From contig JBCDDZ010000008.1 of the NCBI GenBank assembly GCA_039180025.1, forward strand, positions 30,195-94,194: DNA of 64,000 nucleotides, in the 5' to 3' direction. How positions within the stretch are numbered: the first letter of the stretch is position 1; each line of letters starts with the position of its first letter. Below the pieces are notes generated by a model, which did no database searches, was not told where the DNA came from, and saw only the letters and a program-made list of their open reading frames with translations. This DNA is from Algisphaera sp039180025. Its GTDB lineage: Bacteria > Planctomycetota > Phycisphaerae > Phycisphaerales > Phycisphaeraceae. Below are positions 23,108-32,110 of the stretch, piece after piece. The translations under genes were made by a program, and so were the position numbers.

Positions 23108-24898
23108 TCAATCGGTCGACGCGCCGCCCTGGCCGAAGGTGATCTTGTCGGTGCCCAGGTGGTCCCCGTCGCCCAGCCCGCCGCCGAAGCTGCCGCCACC
23201 CGCGGGGGGCTGGGGGCGTTCGGAACGCTCGGCCGCGGCGTCCTGCTCGCTGGTCCACATGGCGCGTTTCAGCGAAAGGCCTATCTTTCGGTCGTCCAGG
23301 TCGACGCGGAGGATCTTGACTTCGATATCCTGGTCTTGCTTGACCACGTCCTGCGGGTTCTCGACCTTGTGGTCGGCGAGCTCGGAGATGTGGAGGAGGC
23401 CTTCGAGGTCGTCTTCCAGTTCGACGAATACGCCGAAGTTGGTGATCTTCGTGACCTTGCCCATGACGATCATGCCCGGCTGGTAGGCCGAGGGGATGGC
23501 TTCGTCCCAGGGGTCTTCTTCCATCTGCTTGAGGCCCAGGGCGACCCGCTGCTTGTCGCGGTCGACTTCGAGGACCACGCATTTGGCGTCGTCGCCCTTT
23601 TTGAGCAGCTCGTTGGGGTGGCTGATCTTCTTGGTCCAGGAGAGGTCGCTGACGTGGAGCAGGCCATCGATGCCCGGCTCGATTTCAACGAATGCGCCGT
23701 AGCTGGCGAGGTTGCGGACCTTGCCTTCGACCACCGTACCGGGGGGGTATTTCTCGGCCACGAGCTCCCAGGGGTTGACCTCGGTCTGCTTCATGCCGAG
23801 GCTGATTTCCTGTTTCTCCTTGTTGATGTCCAAGACAACGACTTCGGCTTCTTCGCCGATGGACACCAGTTCGGAGGGGTGATTGATGCGTTTGGTCCAG
23901 GACATCTCGGAGATGTGGACCAGGCCCTCGACCCCCTCTTCGAGCTTGACGAAAGCTCCGTACGACATGATGTTCGTGACTTCGCCCTTGAGCCGGGTGT
24001 TGGCGGGGTACTTGGCTTCGATATCTTCCCAGGGCGAAGAATCTTTCTGTTTGATACCCAACGCGATCTTCTCTTTTTCGAAGTCGATGTTGAGGATTTT
24101 GACTTCGATCTTGTCGTCGATCTTGACGACGTCGGAGGGGTGATTGACCCGGCCCCAGGACATGTCGGTGATGTGGAGTAGGCCGTCGATGCCACCGAGG
24201 TCGACGAACGCCCCGAAGTCGGCGATGTTCTTGACCGTGCCGGTGACGATGTCGCCGACTTTGATCTTCTCGAGCAGGCCCTTGCGCAGCTCCGCGCGGC
24301 GTTCTTCGATGAGGTTGCGGCGGGAGATGACGATGTTGCGGCGTTCCAGATCGATCTTGAGGATCTTGGATTCGACGGTCTGGCCGATATAGATCCCGAG
24401 GTCGGCGGGCCGACGGACGTCGACCTGGGAAGCGGGCAGGAAGACCGGCACGCCGATATCGACGAGCAGGCCGCCCTTGATCTTCCGCATGACCTTGCCT
24501 TCGACCACGTCCCCTTCTTCGTTTTCGGAGATGATTTTTTCCCAGCCCCGGATCCGGTCTGCCTTGCGTTTGCTGACGACCACGGTGCCGCCGTCGCCTT
24601 CGACCTCTTCGAGCAGGACCTCGACGGTATCCCCGACTTCGATGTCTTTGGGGTCATCGAATTCGTTCTTGTCGAGGATGCCTTCGGACTTCAGTCCGAC
24701 GTCGACCAGGAAGTCGTCCCCGGCGTGGCCGATGATCTTGCCCTGGAGGATCGCCCCAGTGCTGAAGTCGCCGATCGTGCCTTCGAGCAGGCCTTCCATG
24801 TCGCCGTCGGCGACCGCCTGGCCCAGGGCGTCGGCGATCATCGCTTCGGCTTCCATGTCTTCGACGCTGAGCGACGCGATGAGATTCTGATTAACCAT
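23108..24898 (-). CDS. rpsA: 30S ribosomal protein S1
   Basis: Binds mRNA leaders and recruits them to the 30S subunit. The 596-residue protein has six consecutive S1 (OB-fold) repeats beginning at about residues 50, 135, 220, 305, 390 and 477; the last four have the strongest consensus, for example GTVKNIADFGAFVDLGGIDG and GKVRNLASYGAFVEIEPGIDG. A Gly-rich tail (PPAGGGSFGGGLGDGDHLG) ends the protein. GAAGGA lies five to ten bases before the ATG. It is flanked by a terminator at each side, so it forms a single-gene transcription unit. Confidence 0.97.
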   Translation of the reverse strand: MVNQNLIASLSVEDMEAEAMIADALGQAVADGDMEGLLEGTIGDFSTGAILQGKIIGHAGDDFLVDVGLKSEGILDKNEFDDPKDIEVGDTVEVLLEEVEGDGGTVVVSKRKADRIRGWEKIISENEEGDVVEGKVMRKIKGGLLVDIGVPVFLPASQVDVRRPADLGIYIGQTVESKILKIDLERRNIVISRRNLIEERRAELRKGLLEKIKVGDIVTGTVKNIADFGAFVDLGGIDGLLHITDMSWGRVNHPSDVVKIDDKIEVKILNIDFEKEKIALGIKQKDSSPWEDIEAKYPANTRLKGEVTNIMSYGAFVKLEEGVEGLVHISEMSWTKRINHPSELVSIGEEAEVVVLDINKEKQEISLGMKQTEVNPWELVAEKYPPGTVVEGKVRNLASYGAFVEIEPGIDGLLHVSDLSWTKKISHPNELLKKGDDAKCVVLEVDRDKQRVALGLKQMEEDPWDEAIPSAYQPGMIVMGKVTKITNFGVFVELEDDLEGLLHISELADHKVENPQDVVKQDQDIEVKILRVDLDDRKIGLSLKRAMWTSEQDAAAERSERPQPPAGGGSFGGGLGDGDHLGTDKITFGQGGASTD

Positions 24899-24988
24899 TC
24901 AATATCCTTCGTAATCGTTTTACCCGGCCCCGCACGCGGTGTGCGGGAGGACCACCGGGTCGCGGCCCACGGTTAGGCCGCCTTGGTG

Positions 24989-25026
24989 AAAAAAAGCCCA
25001 CCCACGCGGGCAGACACTCTCGTGGG
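24989..25026 (-). terminator. Probable intrinsic terminator after purQ
   Basis: On the minus strand CCCACG (25026-25021) pairs with CGTGGG (25006-25001), and an alternative small stem GCCC/GGGC lies at 25011-24996; a run of seven U's follows (A-run 24989-24995). It is located between the purQ stop and the rpsA start. The stem is less regular than the rpsA terminator. Confidence 0.6.
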
Positions 25027-25116
25027 AGCGAGTCCTACAGCTTAACAAAAAACATCCTATAGAGCACGTCTCGACGCGTCTCCGCGGAACTCTCTCGACC
25101 GACAGCCCACTGCCAT

Positions 25117-25911
25117 TCAGCTAGCCGCGGGGCGGGGCTTGGTTTGGACGGCCTTGACGTACTCCACGGCGTTCTGGAAATATCGTAAGCCGATCGGGGT
25201 CTGCTCCATAAAATCTGCCCCCTGCCGAGTCCACTGCGGGTGATTGGTCGGGTGCAGGAAACGTTCGGGGTGCGGCATCAGGCCGAAAACCAGGCCGGTC
25301 GGATCGCAAATGCCGGCGATGTCGCGGTCCGAGCCGTTGGGGTTTTTCCCGCCCTCCGAGATATCGTACCGCAGCGCGATTTGCCCCCGAGATTCGAGCC
25401 GATCGAGCACTTCGGGGGGAGCGGTGAATCGCCCCTCGGCGTGGGCCATCGGCAGGTCGTGTTTCTCCAGATTCCTGGTCCAGATGCACACGGTGTCGGG
25501 CTCGACCGCCACCGACGTCCACCGATCGATAAATCGCCCGGTCGCGTTGTGGGCGAGCGTGACTTCCTGCCGCCTGGCTTGCGGGTCGGGCAGCAGCCCG
25601 AGTTTCACCAGCACCTGGAACCCGTTGCAGGGGCCGAACATCGGCACGCCGCGGTCGATCGCCGCCAGCAACGCATCGTAGAGCCGATGCTTGAGGCGGT
25701 TCGCCAAGATCCGCCCCGCCGCGATGTCGTCTCCGTAGCTGAAGCCGCCGGGGAAGCCGACCAGATCAAACGCCTCGAGTTTGCGCGGGTCTTCGATCAA
25801 CTCGTGCAGGTGCAGTGTGGTGGTGCTGGCCCCGGCCAATTCAAAGGCCTGGGCGAGCTCGCGGTCGCAGTTCGTGCCGGCGGCACGCAGGATGAGGGTA
25901 TGCGGGGTCAT
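25117..25911 (-). CDS. purQ: Phosphoribosylformylglycinamidine synthase, glutaminase subunit PurQ
   Basis: Supplies ammonia from glutamine to PurL for step 4 of purine synthesis. The 264-residue class I amidotransferase has the nucleophile Cys95 in MFGPCNGFQ, and His214 and Glu216 in LMPHPERFLHP; GGFSYGDDIAAGRI and RAAGTNCD are PurQ-specific. It is somewhat longer than the 220-230 residues of the small PurQ, resembling the glutaminase part of the large type. PurL/PurS are not in the window. Start MTPHTLILRAAGTNCD is preferred; an extension to 25950 has no conservation. Confidence 0.93.
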   Translation of the reverse strand: MTPHTLILRAAGTNCDRELAQAFELAGASTTTLHLHELIEDPRKLEAFDLVGFPGGFSYGDDIAAGRILANRLKHRLYDALLAAIDRGVPMFGPCNGFQVLVKLGLLPDPQARRQEVTLAHNATGRFIDRWTSVAVEPDTVCIWTRNLEKHDLPMAHAEGRFTAPPEVLDRLESRGQIALRYDISEGGKNPNGSDRDIAGICDPTGLVFGLMPHPERFLHPTNHPQWTRQGADFMEQTPIGLRYFQNAVEYVKAVQTKPRPAAS

Positions 25912-26198
25912 GGCGTCAGAATAACGGATTCGCATCACCGCTTGCGTCACCGCTTGAGGCGATCTTTCGAGCCCTCGTCCCCATTTCCGTGGGCCGGGCA
26001 GCGTCCGCGATTCGCTGATCTCCGGGCCAACGGGCGCAGCATGTGGTCGATTCGGCCCCGGAACAGCGGACTATGCACTCCCCCGATCTGAAGACGGACG
26101 TTCTCGGCCGGAGCCGGCAGGTTCCGGAGGGTTTTGACCCCCCGCCGGGGATGGGGGTACGATGAATCGGTTGGAAGATCCGGCGGCTGCTGGGAGTT

Positions 26199-26630
26199 TT
26201 GATTTTGAGCGCAAGCAAAATGCTGGTGGCCGTGTCGTCACCCTGGGCCAGTGAAAAACTTGCGGGACCCATCGCGGACCTGGCCAATCGGCTCTCCGCC
26301 GAGGTGCTGGTGTCCCACGTCACGACCCTGCAGGACGAAGACGAGCACGAATCCGACGCCACCGAACGCGGCGAGCAAACCCTCAAGCTGATCGTCAATC
26401 AGTTGCGCGACGCGGGGGTCGAAACCGAAGGCGTGATGCTGTTTTCGGACGACACCGCCAAAGCGATCCTCAATACCGCAAAAGCCCGCGACTGCACGAT
26501 GATCGTGCTGGGTCTCACCGGCAAGGGGGTACTCAAGCGGCTGATCGCCGGGGACGTGCCGGCGAATATCATTCGGCAAGCGGACATGCCCGTGCTGCTG
26601 TGCCCGGCGAATTGGAACGGCACCGTTTGA
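26199..26630 (+). CDS. Universal stress protein (UspA) family
   Basis: A 143-residue single-domain Usp: MLVAVSSPWASEKLAGPIADLANRL opens the fold, IVLGLTGKGVLKRLIAGDVPANIIRQADMPVLLC is the C-terminal half. The usual ATP loop GxxGxG...GS is modified to LGLTGKGVLKRLIAGDVP, so nucleotide binding is uncertain. Start is ambiguous: TTG at 26199 or 26205 with GGGAG upstream, or ATG at 26220. It is convergent with the oxidase gene; a 14-base palindrome GACCCGGCCGGGTC at 26629-26642 overlaps its stop codon. Confidence 0.85.
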   Translation: MILSASKMLVAVSSPWASEKLAGPIADLANRLSAEVLVSHVTTLQDEDEHESDATERGEQTLKLIVNQLRDAGVETEGVMLFSDDTAKAILNTAKARDCTMIVLGLTGKGVLKRLIAGDVPANIIRQADMPVLLCPANWNGTV

Positions 26631-26706
26631 CCCGGCCGGGTCGACCCGAATCTCATCTTTAACGAGCGCAAAGCAGCGTAGAGCGAAAAACTACGTTGAC
26701 TTTGGG

Positions 26707-27912
26707 TCAGTCCAGTTGCTCCCGCGCTCTGGCCGCGATCGACTCGCCGATCGCCAGCGAGGCGGTGGCGGCGGGCGACGGGGCGTTGTTTACGTTGATC
26801 ACCCCCGGCCCCTGGTCGATCAGGAAGTCGTCAACCAGCCCGCCGTCGGAGGTAACCGCCTGCGCGCGGATCCCCGACGGGCAGGGGGCGAGGTCCTCTT
26901 CCCGGATTTCCGGCATGAGGCGTTGCAACGCCTTAACGAAAGCGGTTTTCGAATAGCTGCGCCACATCTCACCCAGCCCCATCCGCCAATGCCTCGCCGC
27001 CATCTTCAAGAACCCGGGGTAGGTGAGTGACCCGGCCAAGTCGCCGGGGTGGATCTGGAATTTGCCGTAGCACTCCCGACCCCAAGCGAGCACCGCGTTG
27101 GGGCCGCACTCGACGCCGCCCTGGATCATGCGGGTGAAGTGGACGCCCAGGAAAGGGAACGCGGGATCGGGCACGGGGTAAACCAGCCCCTGGCAGAGGT
27201 GGTGGGCTTGCGGCTTGAGTTCGAAGTATTCGCCCCGGAACGGGATGATTCGGGCCGCGGGCTTGATGCCAGCCATCCGGGTGACCCGATCAGACTGGAG
27301 GCCCGCGCAGTTAATCACCAGGCGGGCGGACACGTTTTCGTTGGGGGTGATCACACGCTGCCGGGGGCCGTCACGCTTGAGAGCGATCACCCGGGCGCCG
27401 GTCAAAATCTCGTGGCCGGCGGCGCGGATCTGCTCTCCCAAGGCGTCGCAGATTTTCCGGTAATCCACGATGCCCGCCTCCGGGACATGGATCGCAGCCG
27501 CCACGCGGACATGCGGCTCGAGCTCACGGCAGCGCTCGGCCGAGATCAGGGCGCAGTCGACGCCGTTGGCCTGGCCCCGGGCAAAAAGGTCGCGCAGCTT
27601 AGGCAGCTCCCGGTCGTCGGTCGCGACGATCACTTTCCCGCAGAGCCGGAACGGGATGCCGTGCTCTTGACAGAAACGCTCCATGGCGGCTTTGCCGGCA
27701 CGGCAGTTCCGGGCTTTCAGCGAGCCCGGCTTGTAATAGATCCCGCTATGCAGAACCCCTGAATTGTGCCCGGTTTGATGGTGGGCAAGGCGGTCCTCCT
27801 TTTCGAGAACGCTCAGGCGGAGCTTCGGCTGCTGACGCATGAGCGCGTAAGCGGTCGCGAGGCCGACGATGCCCCCGCCGATGATCGCAACGTCGGGAGT
27901 TGAAGCAGGCAT
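26707..27912 (-). CDS. lhgO: L-2-hydroxyglutarate oxidase-like FAD enzyme
   Basis: Predicted FAD-dependent oxidation of L-2-hydroxyglutarate to 2-oxoglutarate at the membrane, passing electrons to quinone. The 401-residue protein opens DVAIIGGGIVGLATAYAL (residues 7-24), the dinucleotide-binding fold, then EKEDRLAHHQTGHNSGVLHSGIYYKPGSLKARNC, the highly conserved LhgO block, and ends GGLVDDFLIDQGPGVINVNNAPSPAATASLAIGE. Start MPASTPDVAII chosen; the Ser-rich upstream extension to 28212 lies antisense over the next gene. LhgO is supported by the HSGIYY and APSPA motifs; other DAO-family substrates are less likely. Confidence 0.88.
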   Translation of the reverse strand: MPASTPDVAIIGGGIVGLATAYALMRQQPKLRLSVLEKEDRLAHHQTGHNSGVLHSGIYYKPGSLKARNCRAGKAAMERFCQEHGIPFRLCGKVIVATDDRELPKLRDLFARGQANGVDCALISAERCRELEPHVRVAAAIHVPEAGIVDYRKICDALGEQIRAAGHEILTGARVIALKRDGPRQRVITPNENVSARLVINCAGLQSDRVTRMAGIKPAARIIPFRGEYFELKPQAHHLCQGLVYPVPDPAFPFLGVHFTRMIQGGVECGPNAVLAWGRECYGKFQIHPGDLAGSLTYPGFLKMAARHWRMGLGEMWRSYSKTAFVKALQRLMPEIREEDLAPCPSGIRAQAVTSDGGLVDDFLIDQGPGVINVNNAPSPAATASLAIGESIAARAREQLD

Positions 27913-28021
27913 AAGCGGGATCTCATCACAAAAGGATCGGCAGATGACGGGCGGGCCGGTAAAACGGCGTAAGCTCCCTAACACCCCAGACGAGCCCCGG
28001 GTTTCAAAAGTTCTGAGGAAA

Positions 28022-28783
28022 TCAGCCGGCTCCGCGGGTGCGGCGGAGCTGCTGACGCTGCTGGGCCACGGAGAACTGTTGGATCGCGCGTTCAACGTGC
28101 CGCTGCTGCGTGAGGCTGACGAACTCGAACTGGCAGCCCAGGGTGACCGTGCGGTAGGCGGTTTCAAAGACCCGCACGACGCGGATCGGCACCGTGAGCG
28201 GTTCGGCTTCATCGGGCAGACAGATCGCGGCGTCGAAGTCGCAGTCCTTCATTTTCTGGGCGAGCGTCAGCGGCACCGGCAGCGTGATCCCCATCCCGCG
28301 GTCGCTGAGGTCGGCCACCTTGGCCTTCAGCGGGGCTTGATCCTCCGGCCACGCGGCGTGCCGGAGCTGCACGAGCATCGACATCCCCGCCGTCGGAAGG
28401 CGGAAACACGCCCGCCGCTGGGCGGAAGCGATGGCCGTGACCGGTGAAAAGCGGAGGGCGTCGATCTCGGTCCGGGCGTTGAGGCGGAACCGGCAGCGTT
28501 CCAACACGGCCGAACGGCCCTTGATCCGGGTGGCCGCGTGGATGAGATAGATCTCCACCGGCGTGCCGGGCGGGAGGCCGTCGGCCCGGCTAGTCCCACC
28601 GGGCCGCTCTAAATAGATCGATCCGTCGTCCTCCACCCCCAGCACCCGGACGCGCAGGTGCGGCATCGCTTCGCCCGACGCGGTGAAAGGAACGACCTCG
28701 GCGGGGCCGTTGTGAGCCATAACAATGTCGAGCGTAGCTCGCCAGCTATGGTCCAGATTAGGGCGGAGTCGGTGGTGGGCCAT
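28022..28783 (-). CDS. PilZ-domain cyclic-di-GMP receptor
   Basis: A 253-residue soluble protein with a YcgR-like arrangement: an N-terminal beta-rich domain (residues 25-118) and a C-terminal PilZ domain (about 120-235). The c-di-GMP contacts are intact: RRACFR at 123-128 (R124xxxR128) and DLSDRGMG, matching (D/N)xSxxG at 158-163. The closing helix (SLTQQRHVERAIQQFSVAQQRQQLRR) is long and basic. In YcgR this layout brakes the flagellar motor; here the target is unknown, though two chemotaxis-type receptors occur elsewhere in the window. Confidence 0.85.
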   Translation of the reverse strand: MAHHRLRPNLDHSWRATLDIVMAHNGPAEVVPFTASGEAMPHLRVRVLGVEDDGSIYLERPGGTSRADGLPPGTPVEIYLIHAATRIKGRSAVLERCRFRLNARTEIDALRFSPVTAIASAQRRACFRLPTAGMSMLVQLRHAAWPEDQAPLKAKVADLSDRGMGITLPVPLTLAQKMKDCDFDAAICLPDEAEPLTVPIRVVRVFETAYRTVTLGCQFEFVSLTQQRHVERAIQQFSVAQQRQQLRRTRGAG

Positions 28784-28984
28784 GGCGTGAATCCGGAGCG
28801 CATCGGAGGCGGCGGACCCTGTTTAAGTACTTCTATCGGCGGGATCGCGGCGACAAATCAACCCCGTCGGTAGAACGCACAACGCTTGCCCGACCGCGCC
28901 AGACCGCCTCCTGCGACAAGCGTCTGCGTGAGTTATCGGTTGGATCGGGTGGACAGCGAGGCCATCGAATCGTTGGATACGGGT

Positions 28985-29362
28985 ATGTTAAAACGTAAAT
29001 CTTCCCCCGACGACAAGCGGAAGCCGGGCCGCAAGCCCCGGCTATCATGGAGCCTGGCGGCAGCCGTCATCGCCCTGCAATTAGGGATGCTCGGCACGCT
29101 GGCGCTAACCACGCAGTGGCAACCGCCCAAGGTACGGGTGCTCGAAGCGCTCTGGGTCTGGGCCCAGAACGTCTCGTTTTACCCGCTGCTGCTGCTCTTG
29201 GTCGGCGGGCCGGTACTGACCTGGTTGGCCTGCCGAACCGACCGGAAAAAACTCGGGGTGTTGTCCGTGTCGTGGGCAACCTTCGGGCTGACGCTGGTCC
29301 TGGTTTTCGGGGCCGAGGCTCAGTCGCTGCTGCGGACCCTGTGGGATCAGGTGCCGGTGTAA
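28985..29362 (+). CDS. Small hypothetical membrane protein
   Basis: Most likely starts MLKRKSSPDDKRKPGRK, giving 125 residues: a basic cytoplasmic N-terminus, then three hydrophobic segments (LAAAVIALQLGMLGTLALT, FYPLLLLLVGGPVLTWLAC and LGVLSVSWATFGLTLVLVFGA). An in-frame ATG at 28886 gives an extension rich in Arg and Pro without apparent conservation. No family was recognised. It is followed 118 bases later by the prenyltransferase-repeat gene on the same strand. Confidence 0.55.
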   Translation: MLKRKSSPDDKRKPGRKPRLSWSLAAAVIALQLGMLGTLALTTQWQPPKVRVLEALWVWAQNVSFYPLLLLLVGGPVLTWLACRTDRKKLGVLSVSWATFGLTLVLVFGAEAQSLLRTLWDQVPV

Positions 29363-29482
29363 GAACGGCGGGCTGTCTCTAATCAATCCGGCGACGACCC
29401 GCTTGGGTTTTGATACCCCGTCGCTTCGCAGCACGGTGTCGGCGCGGGGTATGATGCTCTAAATTCATTTAGGAGCATCGTG

Positions 29483-30835
29483 ATGATTCGGAGTATCCGT
29501 TGGCGTGGGGCGTGGGTCTTAGTGGGTCTGCTGTTCTGTCAGACGCTCGCTCCGAGCGCCCGCGGGCTGGACGTGGAACACCAGGCCATCGCGCGCGAGG
29601 CGATCGAACAAGGGCTCGCCTATCTGCGGCAGACCCAGGCGGCAGACGGGAGCTGGAGCCCCCGGCCCGGGCCGGCGATCACGGGGCTCATCGTCACGGC
29701 GATGCTCGATCAGCCGGATATCGACGCCGCCGATCCGACCGTGGCCAAGGGGCTCGAATATATCTTGTCGAAGGTCCAGGCCGACGGATCGATCCGCGAC
29801 GGGGCGGAGGGGATCCTGGCGAACTACAACACCGCGATCTGCCTGTCGGCGCTGGCGCGGGTCCACGACAATCCGGAAATAGCAGCGGTGGTGGCGGGGG
29901 CGCAGGCGTTTCTCAAAGACCTGCAGTGGAACGTCGGCGACGTCACGCCCGCCGGCGAGACGATCACATCGGGGCACCCCTTCGTGGGCGGCGCGGGATA
30001 CGGGCGGCACGGGCGCCCGGATATGTCCAACACCCAGTTCATGCTGCAGGGGCTCTACGATTCGGGCGTCGACTGCGACGACCCGGCGTTCCAGGCGGCG
30101 GTCCGGTTCATCGGCCGCTGCCAGGGGATCGAAGAAAACGACTACTTCCCGGCGGGCACGATCGTCAACGACGGCGGAATCATCTACGCCACGTCGATCA
30201 ACGGGCAACACCCGGAGATCCCCGTGAGCTACGCGAACCCCGAGGCGGTCGACGAGGCGCGGGCCGGCCGGCCGGTGTCGGGGCTCCGCGGGTACGGGTC
30301 GATGACCTACGCCGGGTTCAAGAGTTTCCTGTACGCGAACCTGGATCGGGACGATCCCCGAGTGCGCGGCGCCCTGTCGTGGATCGAAAACCACTACACG
30401 CTGGAGCAGAACCCCGGGATGCCCGAACCGGTCGCGCGGCAAGGCTTGTACTACTACTACCTGACCCACGCGCGGGCGCTCGCCGCGTGGGGGAACACCT
30501 ACCTGACGGTCAGCGACGGACAAAAAATCGCAAAGATCACCGTCGGAGCTTCGGCGGAAACCCAAGAAGTCTTCCGCTTGATTACCCAATACCAAGCACG
30601 GGGCTACGAGGTGGACCTCGTCACGGTAGGCGGTGAGGACGCCCCAAAGAAAATCGACGTGCAGGAAGTCAACGCGCCGCGTGAAATCGACTGGGCGAAC
30701 AAGCTCATCGCGAAGCTGGCATCGCTCCAGCAAGCCGACGGATCGTTCGTCAATGACGAGGGGCGCTGGATGGAAAACGACGCCGACCTGGTCACCGCCT
30801 ACTCCGTGCTGGCGTTACAGGCCGCGGCAAACTGA
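29483..30835 (+). CDS. Secreted prenyltransferase/squalene-cyclase repeat protein
   Basis: A 450-residue exported protein: signal peptide in the first 29 residues (WVLVGLLFCQTLAPSARG), then alpha-alpha-barrel repeats of the prenyltransferase/squalene-oxidase type, seen as GLAYLRQTQAADGSWSPRPG, GLEYILSKVQADGSI, NYNTAICLSALARV and near the end LASLQQADGSFVNDEGRWMENDADLVTAYSVLALQ. The DXDD catalytic motif of squalene-hopene cyclase is not apparent, and the location outside the cytoplasm argues against terpene cyclisation. Such proteins are numerous in planctomycetes; function unknown. AGGAG lies eight bases before the ATG used; a GTG three bases earlier is possible. Confidence 0.8.
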   Translation: MIRSIRWRGAWVLVGLLFCQTLAPSARGLDVEHQAIAREAIEQGLAYLRQTQAADGSWSPRPGPAITGLIVTAMLDQPDIDAADPTVAKGLEYILSKVQADGSIRDGAEGILANYNTAICLSALARVHDNPEIAAVVAGAQAFLKDLQWNVGDVTPAGETITSGHPFVGGAGYGRHGRPDMSNTQFMLQGLYDSGVDCDDPAFQAAVRFIGRCQGIEENDYFPAGTIVNDGGIIYATSINGQHPEIPVSYANPEAVDEARAGRPVSGLRGYGSMTYAGFKSFLYANLDRDDPRVRGALSWIENHYTLEQNPGMPEPVARQGLYYYYLTHARALAAWGNTYLTVSDGQKIAKITVGASAETQEVFRLITQYQARGYEVDLVTVGGEDAPKKIDVQEVNAPREIDWANKLIAKLASLQQADGSFVNDEGRWMENDADLVTAYSVLALQAAAN

Positions 30836-30891
30836 AGCCGCCCCACCCCGGCAGAGATCAGGCCGAAGCGGCGGCGCGGTAGACTCCGGGC

Positions 30892-31881
30892 ATGGCGAAG
30901 GCACCCCCCCCCTCTTCTTCCTATTCGTCGAAGGGCACGCTGGTTTTAACCCTGGGCATATCCCTGGTGGTGACCGCGGTGGCCGCCTATTTCATCCTGG
31001 GTCGGACCCCGCCGCCGCCGGCCGAAGCCAAGAGCGAGATGTTTCCCTTCCGCGACGCGGACACGGGTAAGTGGGGCTACCTCGGCCAGGACGCGAGGGT
31101 GGCGATCCCCGCCAAGTTCGACTTCGCCGATCTGTTCCGCGAAGGACGCGGGCTGGTCGAAGTCGAAGGATTGGCAGGCTATATCGATGACCGGGGGCAG
31201 TGGGCGATCGCCCCGCGGTTTGTGTTGGACCCGGAATTTTCCGGGGACCTGGCGGCCCGGCCGTTCTGGAACGGGCTCGCCGCGGCGCGGCAGAACGGGG
31301 CCTGGGGGTTTATCGATACCCAAGGCGACTGGACGATCCTGCCCCGGTTCCGGGGTCGCGACGGGTTCGAGTGGGTGGGCGACTTCCACAACCAACGGGC
31401 GTGGTTCAAAGACGGTCGGCGGTACGGCTTTATCGACCCCGAAGGCAACGCCGTCATCGAAGCACGGTACGACGCGGCCAACGATTTTTCGGAAGGGCTC
31501 GCGGGGGTGCTGATCAAAGACGAATGGGGGATGATCGACACCGCCGGCAAGCTGCGGATCCGGCCGGACTTCGATGGCATCGGAACGTTCGGCCAGGGAT
31601 TGTGCCAAGCCAAAAAAGACGATCTCTGGGGGTACATCGACCGCCGCGGCGACTGGGCGATCCAGCCGAAATACGCGGCCGCGCTGTCGTTCTCCGAAGG
31701 ATTGGCCCCGGCCTACAACGGGGTGGCCTGGGGCTACATCACGCCGGAAGGCAGCTACCAGATCAAGCCACGCTTCGATATCGCCTGGCCGCACGAAAAC
31801 GGGCTCGCGGCGGTCGAAGTCGACGGCCAGAAAAAATACATCGACGCCAATGGTCGGGTGGCGTGGCCCAAGCCGCGCTAG
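30892..31881 (+). CDS. Membrane-anchored WG-repeat protein
   Basis: A 329-residue protein with one N-terminal membrane span (TLVLTLGISLVVTAVAAYFIL, about residues 16-36) followed entirely by about eight WG repeats, each of the form W-G-Y/F-I-D-x-x-G-x-W-x-I-x-P-R/K-F: AWGFIDTQGDWTILPRF, RYGFIDPEGNAVIEARYD, LWGYIDRRGDWAIQPKYA and AWGYITPEGSYQIKPRFD. The repeats form a beta-rich module probably outside the membrane; partners are unknown. The ATG follows a TAGACT box closely. Copy number per protein is typical. Confidence 0.88.
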   Translation: MAKAPPPSSSYSSKGTLVLTLGISLVVTAVAAYFILGRTPPPPAEAKSEMFPFRDADTGKWGYLGQDARVAIPAKFDFADLFREGRGLVEVEGLAGYIDDRGQWAIAPRFVLDPEFSGDLAARPFWNGLAAARQNGAWGFIDTQGDWTILPRFRGRDGFEWVGDFHNQRAWFKDGRRYGFIDPEGNAVIEARYDAANDFSEGLAGVLIKDEWGMIDTAGKLRIRPDFDGIGTFGQGLCQAKKDDLWGYIDRRGDWAIQPKYAAALSFSEGLAPAYNGVAWGYITPEGSYQIKPRFDIAWPHENGLAAVEVDGQKKYIDANGRVAWPKPR

Positions 31882-32110
31882 AATAAGAATCCTTGATGGC
31901 GAAGAAACAAAGTCATCCATCTCTATGAAGCTTGACGACTAAAACGCAGACGGACGGCGCGGCACGGCACGGCCGTGTTCCTTGGTGAAGAGACACGACG
32001 CTTAAGCTTTTTACGCCGACTCCGCACCGTCGTATCAAGCACCGCGTGGCGTTACACACGTTCCACCCGACGCGGGATTCCCGTAGTTTTTAGGTTACTC
32101 AGGCCGTTTC

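Noticed and set aside
26629..26642. 14-base palindrome GACCCGGCCGGGTC between convergent usp and lhgO genes
   Set aside because: It overlaps the usp stop and has no adjacent U-run; such palindromes are frequent in GC-rich DNA.
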